The notes beneath the pieces are model-generated. The model searched no databases. It had not been told where the DNA came from and saw only the letters and a program-made list of their open reading frames with translations. A program made the position numbers and the translations under genes. Shown in pieces: positions 45,051 to 53,264 of a stretch of DNA of 64,000 nucleotides. Numbering within the stretch: the first letter of the stretch is position 1; each line of letters begins with the position of its first letter. The DNA lies in the NCBI RefSeq assembly GCF_002305875.1, contig NZ_CP022098.1, positions 1,984,001-2,048,000 on the forward strand, written 5' to 3'. Source of the DNA: Cystobacter fuscus. GTDB lineage: Bacteria; Myxococcota; Myxococcia; Myxococcales; Myxococcaceae.

Positions 45051-45093
45051 GCCGGCCCGATGGCGCTGGCGAGAGCAGTACCTGACATCGTAA
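44104..45093 (+). CDS. REP-associated tyrosine transposase (RAYT, Y1 type)
   Basis: 329 residues from the ATG at 44104 (GGGGGAGGGG site). FVTSRCFQGRMLLRP begins the Y1_Tnp domain. The HUH metal site is FASNHFHLLVWA (H63, H65), followed by LRANLSKKVGRLV, GGFWERRYSAEPVL and LRYVLAHGVKEG, where the catalytic Tyr is expected. The C-terminal half is basic. Such proteins nick single-stranded REP hairpins. The conserved element end (45031-45050) lies inside the reading frame, so the last about 15 codons (ARWRWREQYLTS) come from flanking DNA and the natural C-terminus is altered. Confidence 0.85.
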   Translation: MGWPLRMFQEEGYYFVTSRCFQGRMLLRPSLEVNEVVGGVLAKAVQHSAGGVRLHAFTFASNHFHLLVWARGASLASFMQYLRANLSKKVGRLVDWSGGFWERRYSAEPVLDDTALVGRLRYVLAHGVKEGWVEKCAQWPGLTCLPQLLGAARRLFHWFNWTKRWSKRGSEEQAVGEGRFAEEWAEPVELELAPLPCWKGLGEEERPRAVRALVEKVEVEARARNKPVLGARAARAQHPHTRPEHLKRSPRPLGHSSTRQALRELREQYRGFVAAFREAAARWGRGDCSAPFPPFFFPPRVVPGCVAQVSTLPIFLPARWRWREQYLTS

Positions 45094-45232
45094 GTATGCG
45101 CAGGGAGGGAGATTGGGGCGGTTTCCCTCCCGCCCTGTGGCGTTTTCCACACGTGTGGAAAGTCGGTGGCTGATGGCTGGCCCGGTTCCGACACCGGCGG
45201 ATGCGAACACCAACGGTCTCGTCCGCTAGGGG

Positions 45233-46159
45233 CTACCCTCCGGTTGTCCTGAAGGCTTGCCACTCCACCGTCCGTCCGCCTCTCAGGAGTATCCCCTTGT
45301 CCCAGGCGTCCATGTCGTAGCCCCACGCCACGAGCATCCGCCGATGGGCAGGGGACACCTCAAACTCATTCGGGCCCACCCACCCGAAGAGCGACTGCGG
45401 CTGGTGGTGGAGTGCCTTGAAAGTGTAGCGCTCTCGGGTGAGAGACAGCACGTTGGGGCGCTCCCTCGAAAGCCACTCCACGGGCGGGTCTCCCCGGTCC
45501 GCCGCCTCCCAGAGGTTGCCGCGCGGGTCCGGATGACCTTCCAATACTCGCTGTAGCGCAGCTCGGTAGTGCAGAGCCTGGTCGCGCTGCTTCCGGTAGT
45601 GCCGAAGAAGAGTATCCCAGGTGACGCAGCACAGGCCCGGGATGGGCTTCTGCGCCCACCGCCGCCGCATGGAGGCGTTCAAGTCGAGTTGGGTGTCCCG
45701 CCCGATTACGAGCACGTATCGGAAGTCGAGCGAAATTTGCCCCACGCCCCGCATCAAAGGGGACAACCTACGGACCACCTCCGCGCTGGACCGCTGGAGG
45801 AATTCGGCCCAGGTCTTCACCTGGGCGACCGCCGCCGTCAGCTCGTGGTGCTCGGTCGGGTACGGTGCGCTCGCCTTGAAAAGCGTCTTGCCGGCGCGCT
45901 CGATTTCCACGAAGACCACGCGCACCTCCGAGCTGTTCTTCGTCAGGTACGCGAAGTCAGTGACCAGCGAAGTATCGAGCGGGAACTGACTGATCACCAC
46001 GTCCTCGAGCAGGCCGTGGTGGAGGAGGTGGGGGAGCACGAGGAACTCGGGGCGGCGCTCCAAGAATGCCTGGAGGTCGGGCTCGGGGGCGTCATTGTCC
46101 ACGAGATGGAGGAACTCGCGCTCGGCGTCGTCCAGCGGGGGCTGGTTCGATTCGCTCAC
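45233..46159 (-). CDS. Shedu-like (DUF4263) nuclease, candidate anti-phage gene
   Basis: 308 residues from the GTG at 46159. A short N-terminal region (LQAFLERRPEFLVLPHLLHH) is followed by the nuclease-like core SLVTDFAYLTKNSSEVRVVF, then VEIERAGKTLFKASAP, HHELTAAVAQVKTWAEFL. This is the DUF4263/Shedu pattern: a D, then V-E-I-E, then a Q-x-x-x-W helix, a PD-(D/E)xK variant. Shedu proteins are single-gene anti-phage systems, with a C-terminal nuclease and a variable partner domain. Here about 180 extra residues follow (RYVLVIGRDTQLDLNA, HPDPRGNLWEAADR). It stands alone after the RAYT element. Confidence 0.72.
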   Translation of the reverse strand: MSESNQPPLDDAEREFLHLVDNDAPEPDLQAFLERRPEFLVLPHLLHHGLLEDVVISQFPLDTSLVTDFAYLTKNSSEVRVVFVEIERAGKTLFKASAPYPTEHHELTAAVAQVKTWAEFLQRSSAEVVRRLSPLMRGVGQISLDFRYVLVIGRDTQLDLNASMRRRWAQKPIPGLCCVTWDTLLRHYRKQRDQALHYRAALQRVLEGHPDPRGNLWEAADRGDPPVEWLSRERPNVLSLTRERYTFKALHHQPQSLFGWVGPNEFEVSPAHRRMLVAWGYDMDAWDKGILLRGGRTVEWQAFRTTGG

Positions 46160-46441
46160 GGCCGAGACTCCCGGGGCCACGAACTCCCTCCCAGGGCCGA
46201 TACGTCGCCCGGCGCTGGGAGGTGGTCCGCCATGATGTCGTCCGCCCTCGCCATCGCCTCCAGCGGAGGAGGCCGGTTCATCAACCTCAAGTCGGTCATC
46301 GGGACGATGATACTCCACCCCGATGCGCACAGGTCCGACAGGCGGTGTGCACCTCACCCCTGAAAGAAAACGGCGCTCGCCCATGAGTGGCCCTGAAACG
46401 ACACCGACCAGGCGCCTTGGCGGGGCACCTGGTCGGGAGGG

Positions 46442-46473
46442 GACCGGCGACGCCACGGTGGACGTCGCCGGTC
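46442..46473 (-). terminator. hairpin downstream of 46480 gene
   Basis: GACCGGCGACG pairs perfectly with CGTCGCCGGTC over a 10-base loop, 7 bp past the stop of the minus-strand gene at 46480. A second imperfect hairpin (GACCAGG...CCTGGTC) follows at 46408-46436. There is no T run, so it is a stabilising or Rho-type end at best. Confidence 0.5.
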
Positions 46474-46479
46474 AGCAGC

Positions 46480-46878
46480 TCAGGGAGTCTGGGGCGGCTG
46501 GGGATTGGCGGGATGCGTCAGCCACCACCAGACCACCTGCGCCTGCAGGTGGAAGGGAATCATCCTGCGGAACACCGGGTTGCGCCGATGCGCGATGAAC
46601 GCGCAGACGAACTCCCGGGGCGCCCAGTTGCCCGTGTGATTGATGTCGATGGGCCCATGGACGACGGGGACCCCCGCCGCCTTGAAGGTGCGGGTCCAGC
46701 GGCGGTGGGGGATAGAGACGTAGCCGCAGTCCTTCATGTTGGCGATGAACACCCGTGCCTGGCACACCCTACTGCCGTAGTGCCAGACCCGCGGGCCCAC
46801 GAAGCCGCAGCGTAGGCAGGTGATGGTTTTCGCTCTTCCACCTCTGTTTCCATGCTTGTTGCGCGCACGAGTTACCAT
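46480..46878 (-). CDS. small zinc-finger-like hypothetical protein
   Basis: 132 residues from the ATG at 46878. A basic N-terminus (VTRARNKHGNRGGRAK) precedes TCLRCGFVGPRVWHYGSRVC (C-x2-C, then H and C) and KDCGYVSIPHRRWTRTFK, GPIDINHTGNWAPREF and a hydrophobic tail AQVVWWWLTHP. The Cys/His spacing suggests a zinc site; the remainder resembles no family I know. Gene size, basicity and location between a Shedu-like gene and repeats suit a phage- or island-borne DNA/RNA-binding protein. It could also be part of the Shedu locus, though 320 bp separate them. Confidence 0.5.
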   Translation of the reverse strand: MVTRARNKHGNRGGRAKTITCLRCGFVGPRVWHYGSRVCQARVFIANMKDCGYVSIPHRRWTRTFKAAGVPVVHGPIDINHTGNWAPREFVCAFIAHRRNPVFRRMIPFHLQAQVVWWWLTHPANPQPPQTP

Positions 46879-47496
46879 TCGTTGTCCATCTGCTCCCTCC
46901 CGCCGGTAATTAGATACACATCGGCCATCGCCCCGGCGGGCACCGGCTCCGTCGATGTGCGGGAGAAGAGGGGCGCCACTGCGCTCAACCAAGATGCTTG
47001 TCCAGAGCCCTTAGTTGAAGACGTCCCTCGCTACCGCAACCTGCTCGGTCACAATACCTGGGTAGACCCGGAGCGGCAAGCGTTTACAACGAGCGACGTT
47101 GTTTCTGGAGTCTAGACTCAATAGGTAAGGTCCCTTCCCCAGCCGGACCTCGTCTTTTCGGCTTTTTTGAGGCCCTGGCCGGGCCGTCGAACTCGATGGG
47201 TAGCGCCCTTTCGCGACGTCGTTCGCCCGGGCCCTCAACCACCCGCGCCTGCAGTAGCGAAGGGGTGCGTCAACCCCAACGGGCTTTGGAGCGTGCTCGA
47301 AGGCCTCATTCGTTAGCTTTTTAACGATGGTGGACTAGTCGCAGCGAGCACTCCACTGCGGACAAGCTCCAGCATGGCCGACTGCAAGGCGTGAGCGAAG
47401 TGCCGCGTCAGCTCCACGGGGCCCACGCCCCTGCAATCGATTGCAGCCGAGAAGGACTCCGTGCCTCGGGCGAAGGTACCGCGAGATCCCCACACC

Positions 47497-47601
47497 CCGA
47501 ATCAACCGGCCGGGCCACGTCGAGCCACACTCCGAATCAACCGGCCGGGCCACGTCGAGCCACACCCCGAATCAACCGGCCGGGCCACGTCGAGCCACAC
47601 C
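47497..47601. repeat. tandem repeat, three 35-bp units
   Basis: Units beginning CCGAATCAACCGGCCGGGCC at 47497, 47532 and 47567, differing by single bases at the join. They run straight into the 18-bp array, whose unit shares the GGCCGGGCCAC core, so one array probably derived from the other by slippage. Confidence 0.92.
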
Positions 47602-47610
47602 CCGAATCGG

Positions 47611-47700
47611 CGAATCGGCCGGGCCACCCGAATCGGCCGGGCCACCCGAATCGGCCGGGCCACCTGAATCGGCCGGGCCACCTGAATCGGCCGGGCCACC
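47611..47700. repeat. tandem repeat, five 18-bp units
   Basis: Five consecutive (C/T)GAATCGGCCGGGCCACC units with no spacers. The fixed 18-bp period keeps any reading frame open, but no start or codon bias supports a protein. Confidence 0.95.
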
Positions 47701-47800
47701 CGAATCGGGCCAAAATCGGCCCACGTTAAGCACAAATGTGTTATTACTTCCTTGTCCAGAGCCCTTAGTTGGAGGCGTCTCCGCCCCAAAGAAGGTTTCG

Positions 47801-47826
47801 GCCGGCGGGGAGAAATCCCCGCCGGC
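47801..47826. other. perfect hairpin with GAAA tetraloop
   Basis: GCCGGCGGGGA, loop GAAA, TCCCCGCCGGC: 11 base pairs closed by a GNRA-type tetraloop, 30 bp beyond the second 21-bp direct repeat. There is no T tract. It could be an RNA structural element, a REP-like hairpin or a transposon end. Confidence 0.6.
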
Positions 47827-48059
47827 TCCTTCATCCCCCTCCCTCCTTGTCTCACGGGCCATCAAGCTCCGACGAGCATCAACGCCGTTGAGCGCCTGAT
47901 TCGGAGGAGAAGTTCTCCGTCGTGACGGCTCAGGGCTCTTTCCCCCGAAACGTGCTTTTTTCCGTCATAGCGGAATGAGTCGACCGCCATATGCCCCGGC
48001 CGCGTAACGATCGCCCTGGGAGCGGCATCTGCTAAGGTGGACTGGAGAGGTTCTCCGCT

Positions 48060-48956
48060 CTGGCACTACCATCGTCCGCTCATCTCCTCGTTCTACTTGC
48101 CCTGGCCGTCCACGAGGTCGCGGCCGCACAGCAGCCTCAGCCCCCAGTCCGCGAGTACCAGGAGCGGCAAGTCGTCGTCCCCGGGCCCGGTGAGCCCGTG
48201 CCAGAGGTGCGGGTGGCGGCCAACACCCTCACCCTCTTCCGCTTCGGTACCCCCATCGACAGGGCCTCGGTGGAGGTGGAGGGGAGGACGACGCGCTTCA
48301 AGCTGGTGGACCCGGGGGAGTACATCCTCGCGCTCGAGCCCTCTGTCGAGCCGGCCGCGGGAGAGCGGCTCATCCTGCGGGTTCGCTATAAGGACGGCGG
48401 CACCCCGGCGCACGCCACCCTCGCGCTCGTCTCGCACCCCACGCTGGTGGACAAGGAGGTGGAGGTGGTGCGCCGTCCGCGCACCGTCGAGGGGCTGGAA
48501 GCACGGCTGTCTCACGTGGAAGCCGAACTCGCCGCCCTGAAAGGCCAGTGTGCGCAGAGCGGGCTCCCCAGCCTCGCGTTCTCGGGGCTGCTGGACTCGA
48601 AGGACGTCCGGGCCAAGCCCTTCTGGGGGAGCGCGGCCCCCGGCTACAAGGGGGGCCTGGAGCCAGGCCGCGGCACCGGCTACCGGGCCACCCTCTGGGC
48701 CATGGTGACTGTCCGCGTGCGCAACCTTCCCGGGCAGCCGGTATGGGCGCCGGGTGCAGCCCGGCTCACCAGCACGAAAGGCAGCTCGGTGAAGGTGCTC
48801 TCGGTGCACATGGAGAAGCCGCAGCTCCAGCCGGGGGAGTCCGCCCTGGTGGCGGTGCTGGTGGAGCCCCCCGCCTCCACCGAGGGGCTGTTCCAGCTGG
48901 AACTCGTGGATGCTGGGGGCGGACGCCTCCTTCCCATTACCGCGGTCAAGCTCTAG
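48060..48956 (+). CDS. DUF2381 family protein (full length)
   Basis: About 298 residues. The frame opens after a TAA at 48034 and lacks ATG/GTG/TTG before the mature part, so I propose CTG at 48060 (GAGAGG 9 bp upstream). The hydrophobic signal HLLVLLALAVHEVAAAQQ is followed by VRVAANTLTLFRFGTPID, the FKLVDPGEYILALEPS strand region, a coiled segment LEARLSHVEAELAALKGQ and the conserved end (TVRVRNLPGQPVWAPGAARL, SALVAVLVEPPA, GGGRLLPITAVKL). DUF2381 proteins (TIGR02268) are exported, myxobacterial and often sit directly before a Ser/Thr kinase, as here (12-bp gap). The function is unknown. Three C-terminal fragments of the family occur at 10-16 kb. Confidence 0.82.
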   Translation: MALPSSAHLLVLLALAVHEVAAAQQPQPPVREYQERQVVVPGPGEPVPEVRVAANTLTLFRFGTPIDRASVEVEGRTTRFKLVDPGEYILALEPSVEPAAGERLILRVRYKDGGTPAHATLALVSHPTLVDKEVEVVRRPRTVEGLEARLSHVEAELAALKGQCAQSGLPSLAFSGLLDSKDVRAKPFWGSAAPGYKGGLEPGRGTGYRATLWAMVTVRVRNLPGQPVWAPGAARLTSTKGSSVKVLSVHMEKPQLQPGESALVAVLVEPPASTEGLFQLELVDAGGGRLLPITAVKL

Positions 48957-48968
48957 GAGGGCCGTGCC

Positions 48969-50780
48969 ATGACGAGGGATGTCCTGCACCCGGACCACTT
49001 GCAGCCCAACGACATGGTGGGCCCCTGGCGGATCGTGGAGCGGCTGGGGCTTGGTGGCTCCGCTCGCGTCTTCAAGGTGGAGCGCGGCGGGCGCCTGTAC
49101 GCCATGAAGATGGCGCTGCGCCCTGTCTCCGACGAGGAGGAGCGCAGCGAGCCGGCGGGGGAAGAAGCCGCCATGCGGATAGAGCGTGAGGCAGCAGCTC
49201 TGCTGACCTATGCTCCTCACCCCCACCTGGTGCGTGTGCATGCGGTGGACTGCTGGCCCCACCCCGACCGCGGGTACCCCTTCATCGTCACCGACCTGGT
49301 GGAGGGCGACGACTGGCACGTGTGGCGGTGGAAGACGAACCCCAATTCCGTGAGGCTGGTGGACGCCTTTTCCGAGGCGGTGCGTACCGTGGGCGCGTTG
49401 CACGAGCGCGGCGCGTACCACCGCGACCTGAAGGCAGAAAATCTCCTCATCCGCCGGGCTGACGGGCACGTCTTCGTCGTGGACTTCGGCAACGTGCGTC
49501 TGCCGGGCACCTTCGCAGAGACGCTGGGGGTGCCCGTGGGGGTGTTCCACCTCCTGCCGCCCGAACTCCTCGAGTACACGCGCAGCGAGGTGTGGAGGAA
49601 GGGTATCCCCTTCGAGGGGGGTGCGGCGGCGGACCTCTACGCCCTGGGCATCATCCTCTACCAGGGCTTGTGCGATCATCACCCCTTCGACCCTTACCTG
49701 TCGGACAGGGCGCTGACGGCGGCCATCTCCACCGTGCCCCCAACCCCGCCCCACATCATCAATCCCAGGGCCCCGCGCGTGCTGAGCGACATCGCCATGA
49801 AGCTGCTGGAGAAGCAGCCCGAGGCGCGCTACCCCAGCACCGAGTCGCTGCTGCAGGCCCTTTGGGGGGCAGGCAAGGAGCGCGCGTCCCGGGCCTGGAA
49901 GGTGCCCCTTCTCCCCTCCACCGAGGAACTCCCGTTGGAGGCGACGCCCGAAGAGAAAGAGGAGTGGCTGTCCCGCCAGCAAGGAGTGCCCCCTGAGCCC
50001 GAGGCAGCCAGGGCTCGCCCTCCTGCTGAGCGCTCACAGCCGCAGGAGGAAGCGCAGGAGGAGGTGCCCCCCAGGGAGCGCCGGGCGTGGCGCATGCGGC
50101 ACCTCGCCGTGGTGAGCATGGCGCTCCTGGCCGTCCTGTTCCTTGCGTCATGGCTGGTGCGGTCCACACTCCCGTCGCCCCACGTGTCGGAGCCCACCGC
50201 GTCCGTTGGCTTCGAGAAAGGATCCGTGTCCGTGCCCACTCTCGCCACGCCCCAGGATTCAGCCCCTGCCAACGGCAACCCGCACCTCCGGATCCTCGCC
50301 GTGTGGCTGTGCACCGCCACCGGCCTGGGCTGTCCCGCCGCCCAGGTGAGGCCGGAGCCGGATGCCTGCCCGGAGGAGGCTCGGCGCAACAACTTCGAGG
50401 TGCTGAAGCTCAACGAGGGCATGGAGCTCCAGGCCCTCGTCGACATCAACCAGCCCGGGGAGCCGACCCAGGAGGGCAGCTACCGGGACGGCCCCATCGT
50501 CGGCCGCGTGGTGCAGCGCGACTGGTCTCCCCCGGAGCTGCCCGGCAGCACCCTCCTGTACGGGAAGCTCTGGACGGGCCCTGGTATCCAGAACCGGGAT
50601 GGGGAAGACGCGGTACTGGGGCGCTACACGGAAGCGCTTCTGCCGGACGGCCGCAAGCTGCCGGTGTGCATCGTCCTGGGCGGGCCGGAAGGGCGCTGGC
50701 CCAAGCTGCCCGGCTCGAAGCCTGGGGCCGTTCGACTGCCACGGGAGTTGCCGGTGGCGGCCGTTTGGCGCTGGCCCTGA
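48969..50780 (+). CDS. membrane Ser/Thr protein kinase paired with DUF2381
   Basis: 603 residues. Kinase domain about 18-300: IVERLGLGGSARVFKVE (Gly loop), YAMKMAL, YHRDLKAENLLIRRADG (Asp153), VFVVDFGNVRLPG (Asp172, DFGN), and LYALGIILYQGL. A Pro/Glu-rich juxtamembrane stretch (about 325-370) leads to one membrane helix at about 377-398 (AVVSMALLAVLFLASWLV). An extracytoplasmic domain with four cysteines follows (ILAVWLCTATGLGCPAAQ, ALLPDGRKLPVCIVLGG). The last segment (LPDGRKLP..GPEGRWPKLPGS) recurs as a remnant at 55939. It likely senses a signal outside, perhaps through the DUF2381 partner encoded 12 bp upstream. Confidence 0.9.
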   Translation: MTRDVLHPDHLQPNDMVGPWRIVERLGLGGSARVFKVERGGRLYAMKMALRPVSDEEERSEPAGEEAAMRIEREAAALLTYAPHPHLVRVHAVDCWPHPDRGYPFIVTDLVEGDDWHVWRWKTNPNSVRLVDAFSEAVRTVGALHERGAYHRDLKAENLLIRRADGHVFVVDFGNVRLPGTFAETLGVPVGVFHLLPPELLEYTRSEVWRKGIPFEGGAAADLYALGIILYQGLCDHHPFDPYLSDRALTAAISTVPPTPPHIINPRAPRVLSDIAMKLLEKQPEARYPSTESLLQALWGAGKERASRAWKVPLLPSTEELPLEATPEEKEEWLSRQQGVPPEPEAARARPPAERSQPQEEAQEEVPPRERRAWRMRHLAVVSMALLAVLFLASWLVRSTLPSPHVSEPTASVGFEKGSVSVPTLATPQDSAPANGNPHLRILAVWLCTATGLGCPAAQVRPEPDACPEEARRNNFEVLKLNEGMELQALVDINQPGEPTQEGSYRDGPIVGRVVQRDWSPPELPGSTLLYGKLWTGPGIQNRDGEDAVLGRYTEALLPDGRKLPVCIVLGGPEGRWPKLPGSKPGAVRLPRELPVAAVWRWP

Positions 50781-50830
50781 AAGGGCTCACTCCTCATGCT
50801 GGAGTTGAATAAGGCTACGCCCCAGCATCT

Positions 50831-52069
50831 TCAGCCGTCGTAGCTGGTTTTGTACCTGCAATTGATGGGGGTGAAATAGTTAGGACACCCCCAGAAGTGG
50901 CTGTCATCGCGGCGGTTCGTGTAGACCTTGAGCACGCGGCTACAGTTGGGGCAACGACGCGTATTCATGACATTCTGGTCCACGCTGATGCATACGGTGC
51001 GCACATTGGCCGCGTTGCTGTTGATGAGCACGCGGGCGCACTCGTCCGTGGTTGAGCCGGAGGTGAAGACGTCGTCCAAGAGGAGGACGTCCTTCTTCCC
51101 CCAGGCGTACTTCGATTCGAAGGCCCCCTGGACGAGGGCGGCCCGCTCGTCCCGCCGGGTATGCTTGTAGTCCTCCACCTCCCGGGTGGCGCGCATGCCA
51201 TCCGGATAGATGGCCACGCCGGGCACATACGTCTTCATGTGCTCGAGCGTCTTCGCGAAGCGGATGCGGTCCTGAGAGGGCTTTGGCGGCACACAGGTCG
51301 CAAAGTCCGGCTGAGGGGACAGGCCGAACGCCACGTAGTTAGCCACGGCGGCCCCGAACATGGGGGAGTGCTCATCGTTACCCTTCAGCTTCAGGATGAG
51401 GCCGGAGAGGACGTGCGAGCCGTGCCGTGCATCCGCCGTGGGGAAGTACCGTCCCAGGCCGATTGCCGAGGAACTCTTCGAGCGCAGAAAACTCCCACGG
51501 TGCATGAGCGGTTGGAGCCCCGCGGCGAGAACCTCTGCCACGTAGCCACACCGCGGCAAGGAGTCGGGGTTCAACAGGGGGTTGGTGTCGTACAGGAGGA
51601 TGTCCGCAGCGGTCTGCCAAAGCCCATCCACCTCCGGATTCCAGCCAGCGCCAATGGAGCGAATGCCGGCGTTGTAGCTCGCGGCGAAGTCGTCCACCGC
51701 GTCACCCACGTAGTAGGCGTTGGACGCATTAGTCCCTAAGCGCCTGAGCGCTTCATTGAGCGGGTCCGGATCTGGCTTGTGCGCGCTCGTGTCCTCGTAG
51801 GCCACGAGCGCGTCGCAGTGCACTTGGAACTTCGCCAGGAGCGGCCTCGCGTACCGGCCCGGTGAAGAGGTGACGATAGCCACCGGGTGCCCCATCCCAT
51901 GCAGGACGCCAGGCATCTGATGGGGCAACGGTGAGCCCGGGGTAAAGAAGGGCTTCACCGACGCCAGATTCGAGAGCGCGTAGTCCCAGTCACCCCGGGC
52001 TCGTGCATCCGCCAGGGCGGAGGTGTCCAACAGCGTCTGGTCCAAATCGAAGAGGACGGCTGTCTTCAC
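50831..52069 (-). CDS. HAD hydrolase - phosphoribosyltransferase - zinc-finger fusion
   Basis: 412 residues. Domain 1 (1 to about 200) is a HAD phosphatase: FDLDQTLLDT (D8 nucleophile, D10), IVTSSPGRYA, AYEDTSAHKPDPDPL and YYVGDAVDDFAAS. Domain 2 (about 205-365) is a type I phosphoribosyltransferase with the PRPP loop VLLLDDVFTSGSTTDECARV (D332-D333). Domain 3 is a topoisomerase-like zinc finger (C373/C376/C395/C404). Fusion of a phosphatase to a PRTase resembles nucleotide salvage or ComFC-type enzymes, but here DprA is encoded 35 bp upstream on the same strand, followed by DUF3037-like and HipA-like genes. I infer a role in nucleic-acid sensing or defence, not metabolism. Confidence 0.82.
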   Translation of the reverse strand: MKTAVLFDLDQTLLDTSALADARARGDWDYALSNLASVKPFFTPGSPLPHQMPGVLHGMGHPVAIVTSSPGRYARPLLAKFQVHCDALVAYEDTSAHKPDPDPLNEALRRLGTNASNAYYVGDAVDDFAASYNAGIRSIGAGWNPEVDGLWQTAADILLYDTNPLLNPDSLPRCGYVAEVLAAGLQPLMHRGSFLRSKSSSAIGLGRYFPTADARHGSHVLSGLILKLKGNDEHSPMFGAAVANYVAFGLSPQPDFATCVPPKPSQDRIRFAKTLEHMKTYVPGVAIYPDGMRATREVEDYKHTRRDERAALVQGAFESKYAWGKKDVLLLDDVFTSGSTTDECARVLINSNAANVRTVCISVDQNVMNTRRCPNCSRVLKVYTNRRDDSHFWGCPNYFTPINCRYKTSYDG

Positions 52070-52103
52070 GTGAAGCCCCCTTATGGGGCTCGATCTGACA
52101 AAC

Positions 52104-53141
52104 TTACTCCCCGGTTTGCAACATTGTGGACTTCATGTGATCGGCCGCCCGTTCCAGCTCCGACAGAAAAATGTCGTAATCCTGCTTCCCCATGATGGGA
52201 GCAGCCACCGGCCGAGTGGCGAAGCGCCCCTCCAGCAGCTCGGCATACTCAGGCTCCGCGCCGACGAGCTGCGACAACTCACGACCTGTCCTCTGGGTAA
52301 GCGCGAGGATGCCCTGGCTCTTCGGCTCTTGACGGTGGACTCCCTCCGGGGGCAGCGGGGCCCAGACGTGCCGACCCTGAGTGAGGGCGAAACGGACGGT
52401 GTGCATCGAGCCGCCTACAACATCCGTCTGCATGACGATGATGCCGATGGACATACCGCTCTGTAGGCGATCGCGCTGGACGAGGTTGCGCGAGACTGCA
52501 GGCGCACCAAAGGGCTGCTCACTCACCCACGCGCCGCCTCGAGACAGGATGTCCTCGGCGAGGTGGGCGTTCTTCTTCGGGTACACCGCGTCCAGGCCGC
52601 TTGCCATCACGGCGACCGTGTGCCCCGCAGCATCCAGCGCCGCTTGGTGTGCGAGTGCGTCCACGCCTAGCGCGAGACCGCTGACGATGCTCCAGCCACG
52701 AGCGGCGAGAAGCGCGGTGATGCGCTTCGCCACCTCCACGCCAAAGGTGGAGGGCTCCCGCGTCCCGATACAGGCAATGGAACGATGGTCGGGAGCCAGG
52801 GTGCCCTTCACGTAAAGGACAGAAGGCCGGTCCGGGATCGCTTTGAGGTAGAGGGGGTACTCTGGCTCTGCAAACGAGAGGATGCTCACCCCCTGAGCTG
52901 ACGCCTTCTCCAGGGTAGCGATAGCCCGGGAGTAAGCCGACTCCCATGCGGCCTTATCACGCAGGATTGCACGCGCTTGAGTGGGCACATGGCGCGCGAT
53001 GACGTTCGGTAGAGCTTCGAGCACGTGCCGAAGCGTGGGGCCCACCTGGGCGAGCCGCTGGGCAGAGACTGAGCCGATGCCGCGAAGCCCCAGCAATGTG
53101 AGCTGTCCGGCAGAACTCGTGGTGGGGGTGTCGAAGTTCAT
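52104..53141 (-). CDS. DprA-like (SLOG/Rossmann) DNA-processing protein
   Basis: 345 residues from the ATG at 53141. An N-terminal helix-hairpin-helix (LLGLRGIGSVSAQRL, 16-30) precedes the DprA Rossmann core: ACIGTREPSTFGVEVAKRI (G126), GWSIVSGLALGVDALAHQAA (SGxAxGVDxxAH), VMASGLDAVYPKKNAHLA and GGAWVSEQPFG. The usual FPxRNRII block is altered to VSRNLVQRDRLQSGMSIGII, as in a divergent subgroup. The C-terminal region (RTGRELSQLVGAEPEYAELL) lacks a clear winged helix. Canonical DprA loads RecA onto incoming ssDNA in transformation. Its place in a cassette with a PRTase suggests an ssDNA- or nucleotide-sensing role. I therefore withhold the gene symbol. Confidence 0.85.
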   Translation of the reverse strand: MNFDTPTTSSAGQLTLLGLRGIGSVSAQRLAQVGPTLRHVLEALPNVIARHVPTQARAILRDKAAWESAYSRAIATLEKASAQGVSILSFAEPEYPLYLKAIPDRPSVLYVKGTLAPDHRSIACIGTREPSTFGVEVAKRITALLAARGWSIVSGLALGVDALAHQAALDAAGHTVAVMASGLDAVYPKKNAHLAEDILSRGGAWVSEQPFGAPAVSRNLVQRDRLQSGMSIGIIVMQTDVVGGSMHTVRFALTQGRHVWAPLPPEGVHRQEPKSQGILALTQRTGRELSQLVGAEPEYAELLEGRFATRPVAAPIMGKQDYDIFLSELERAADHMKSTMLQTGE

Positions 53142-53264
53142 CAGCAACGCCGCAGAGCCATCTTGTCGAGTTATCCTATTGGCACTACTTTTTAAGTCAA
53201 CCTTGTGGCCTCAAGGCTGGGGCTGCTTGGTGGGGCAGCGACGTTCCTGCACCGATGGCGAACG

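Larger units (their letters stand above)
46879..48059. other. gene-free, repeat-dense 1.2-kb region
   Basis: No convincing gene on either strand. It contains a pair of 21-bp direct repeats (46997-47017 and 47751-47771, starting CTTGTCCAGAGCCC), two tandem arrays (47497-47700) and a perfect GAAA-loop hairpin (47801-47826). A T-rich patch near 47156-47180 and another at 47960-47975 might be promoter or terminator parts. Confidence 0.6.

Noticed and set aside
47497-47715. CRISPR array
   Set aside because: Units are contiguous with no unique spacers and there are no cas genes; it is a plain tandem repeat.
52104-53141. Housekeeping competence dprA
   Set aside because: The fold is right, but the altered VQRDRLQSG block and cassette context argue against the standard transformation gene; kept as DprA-like.
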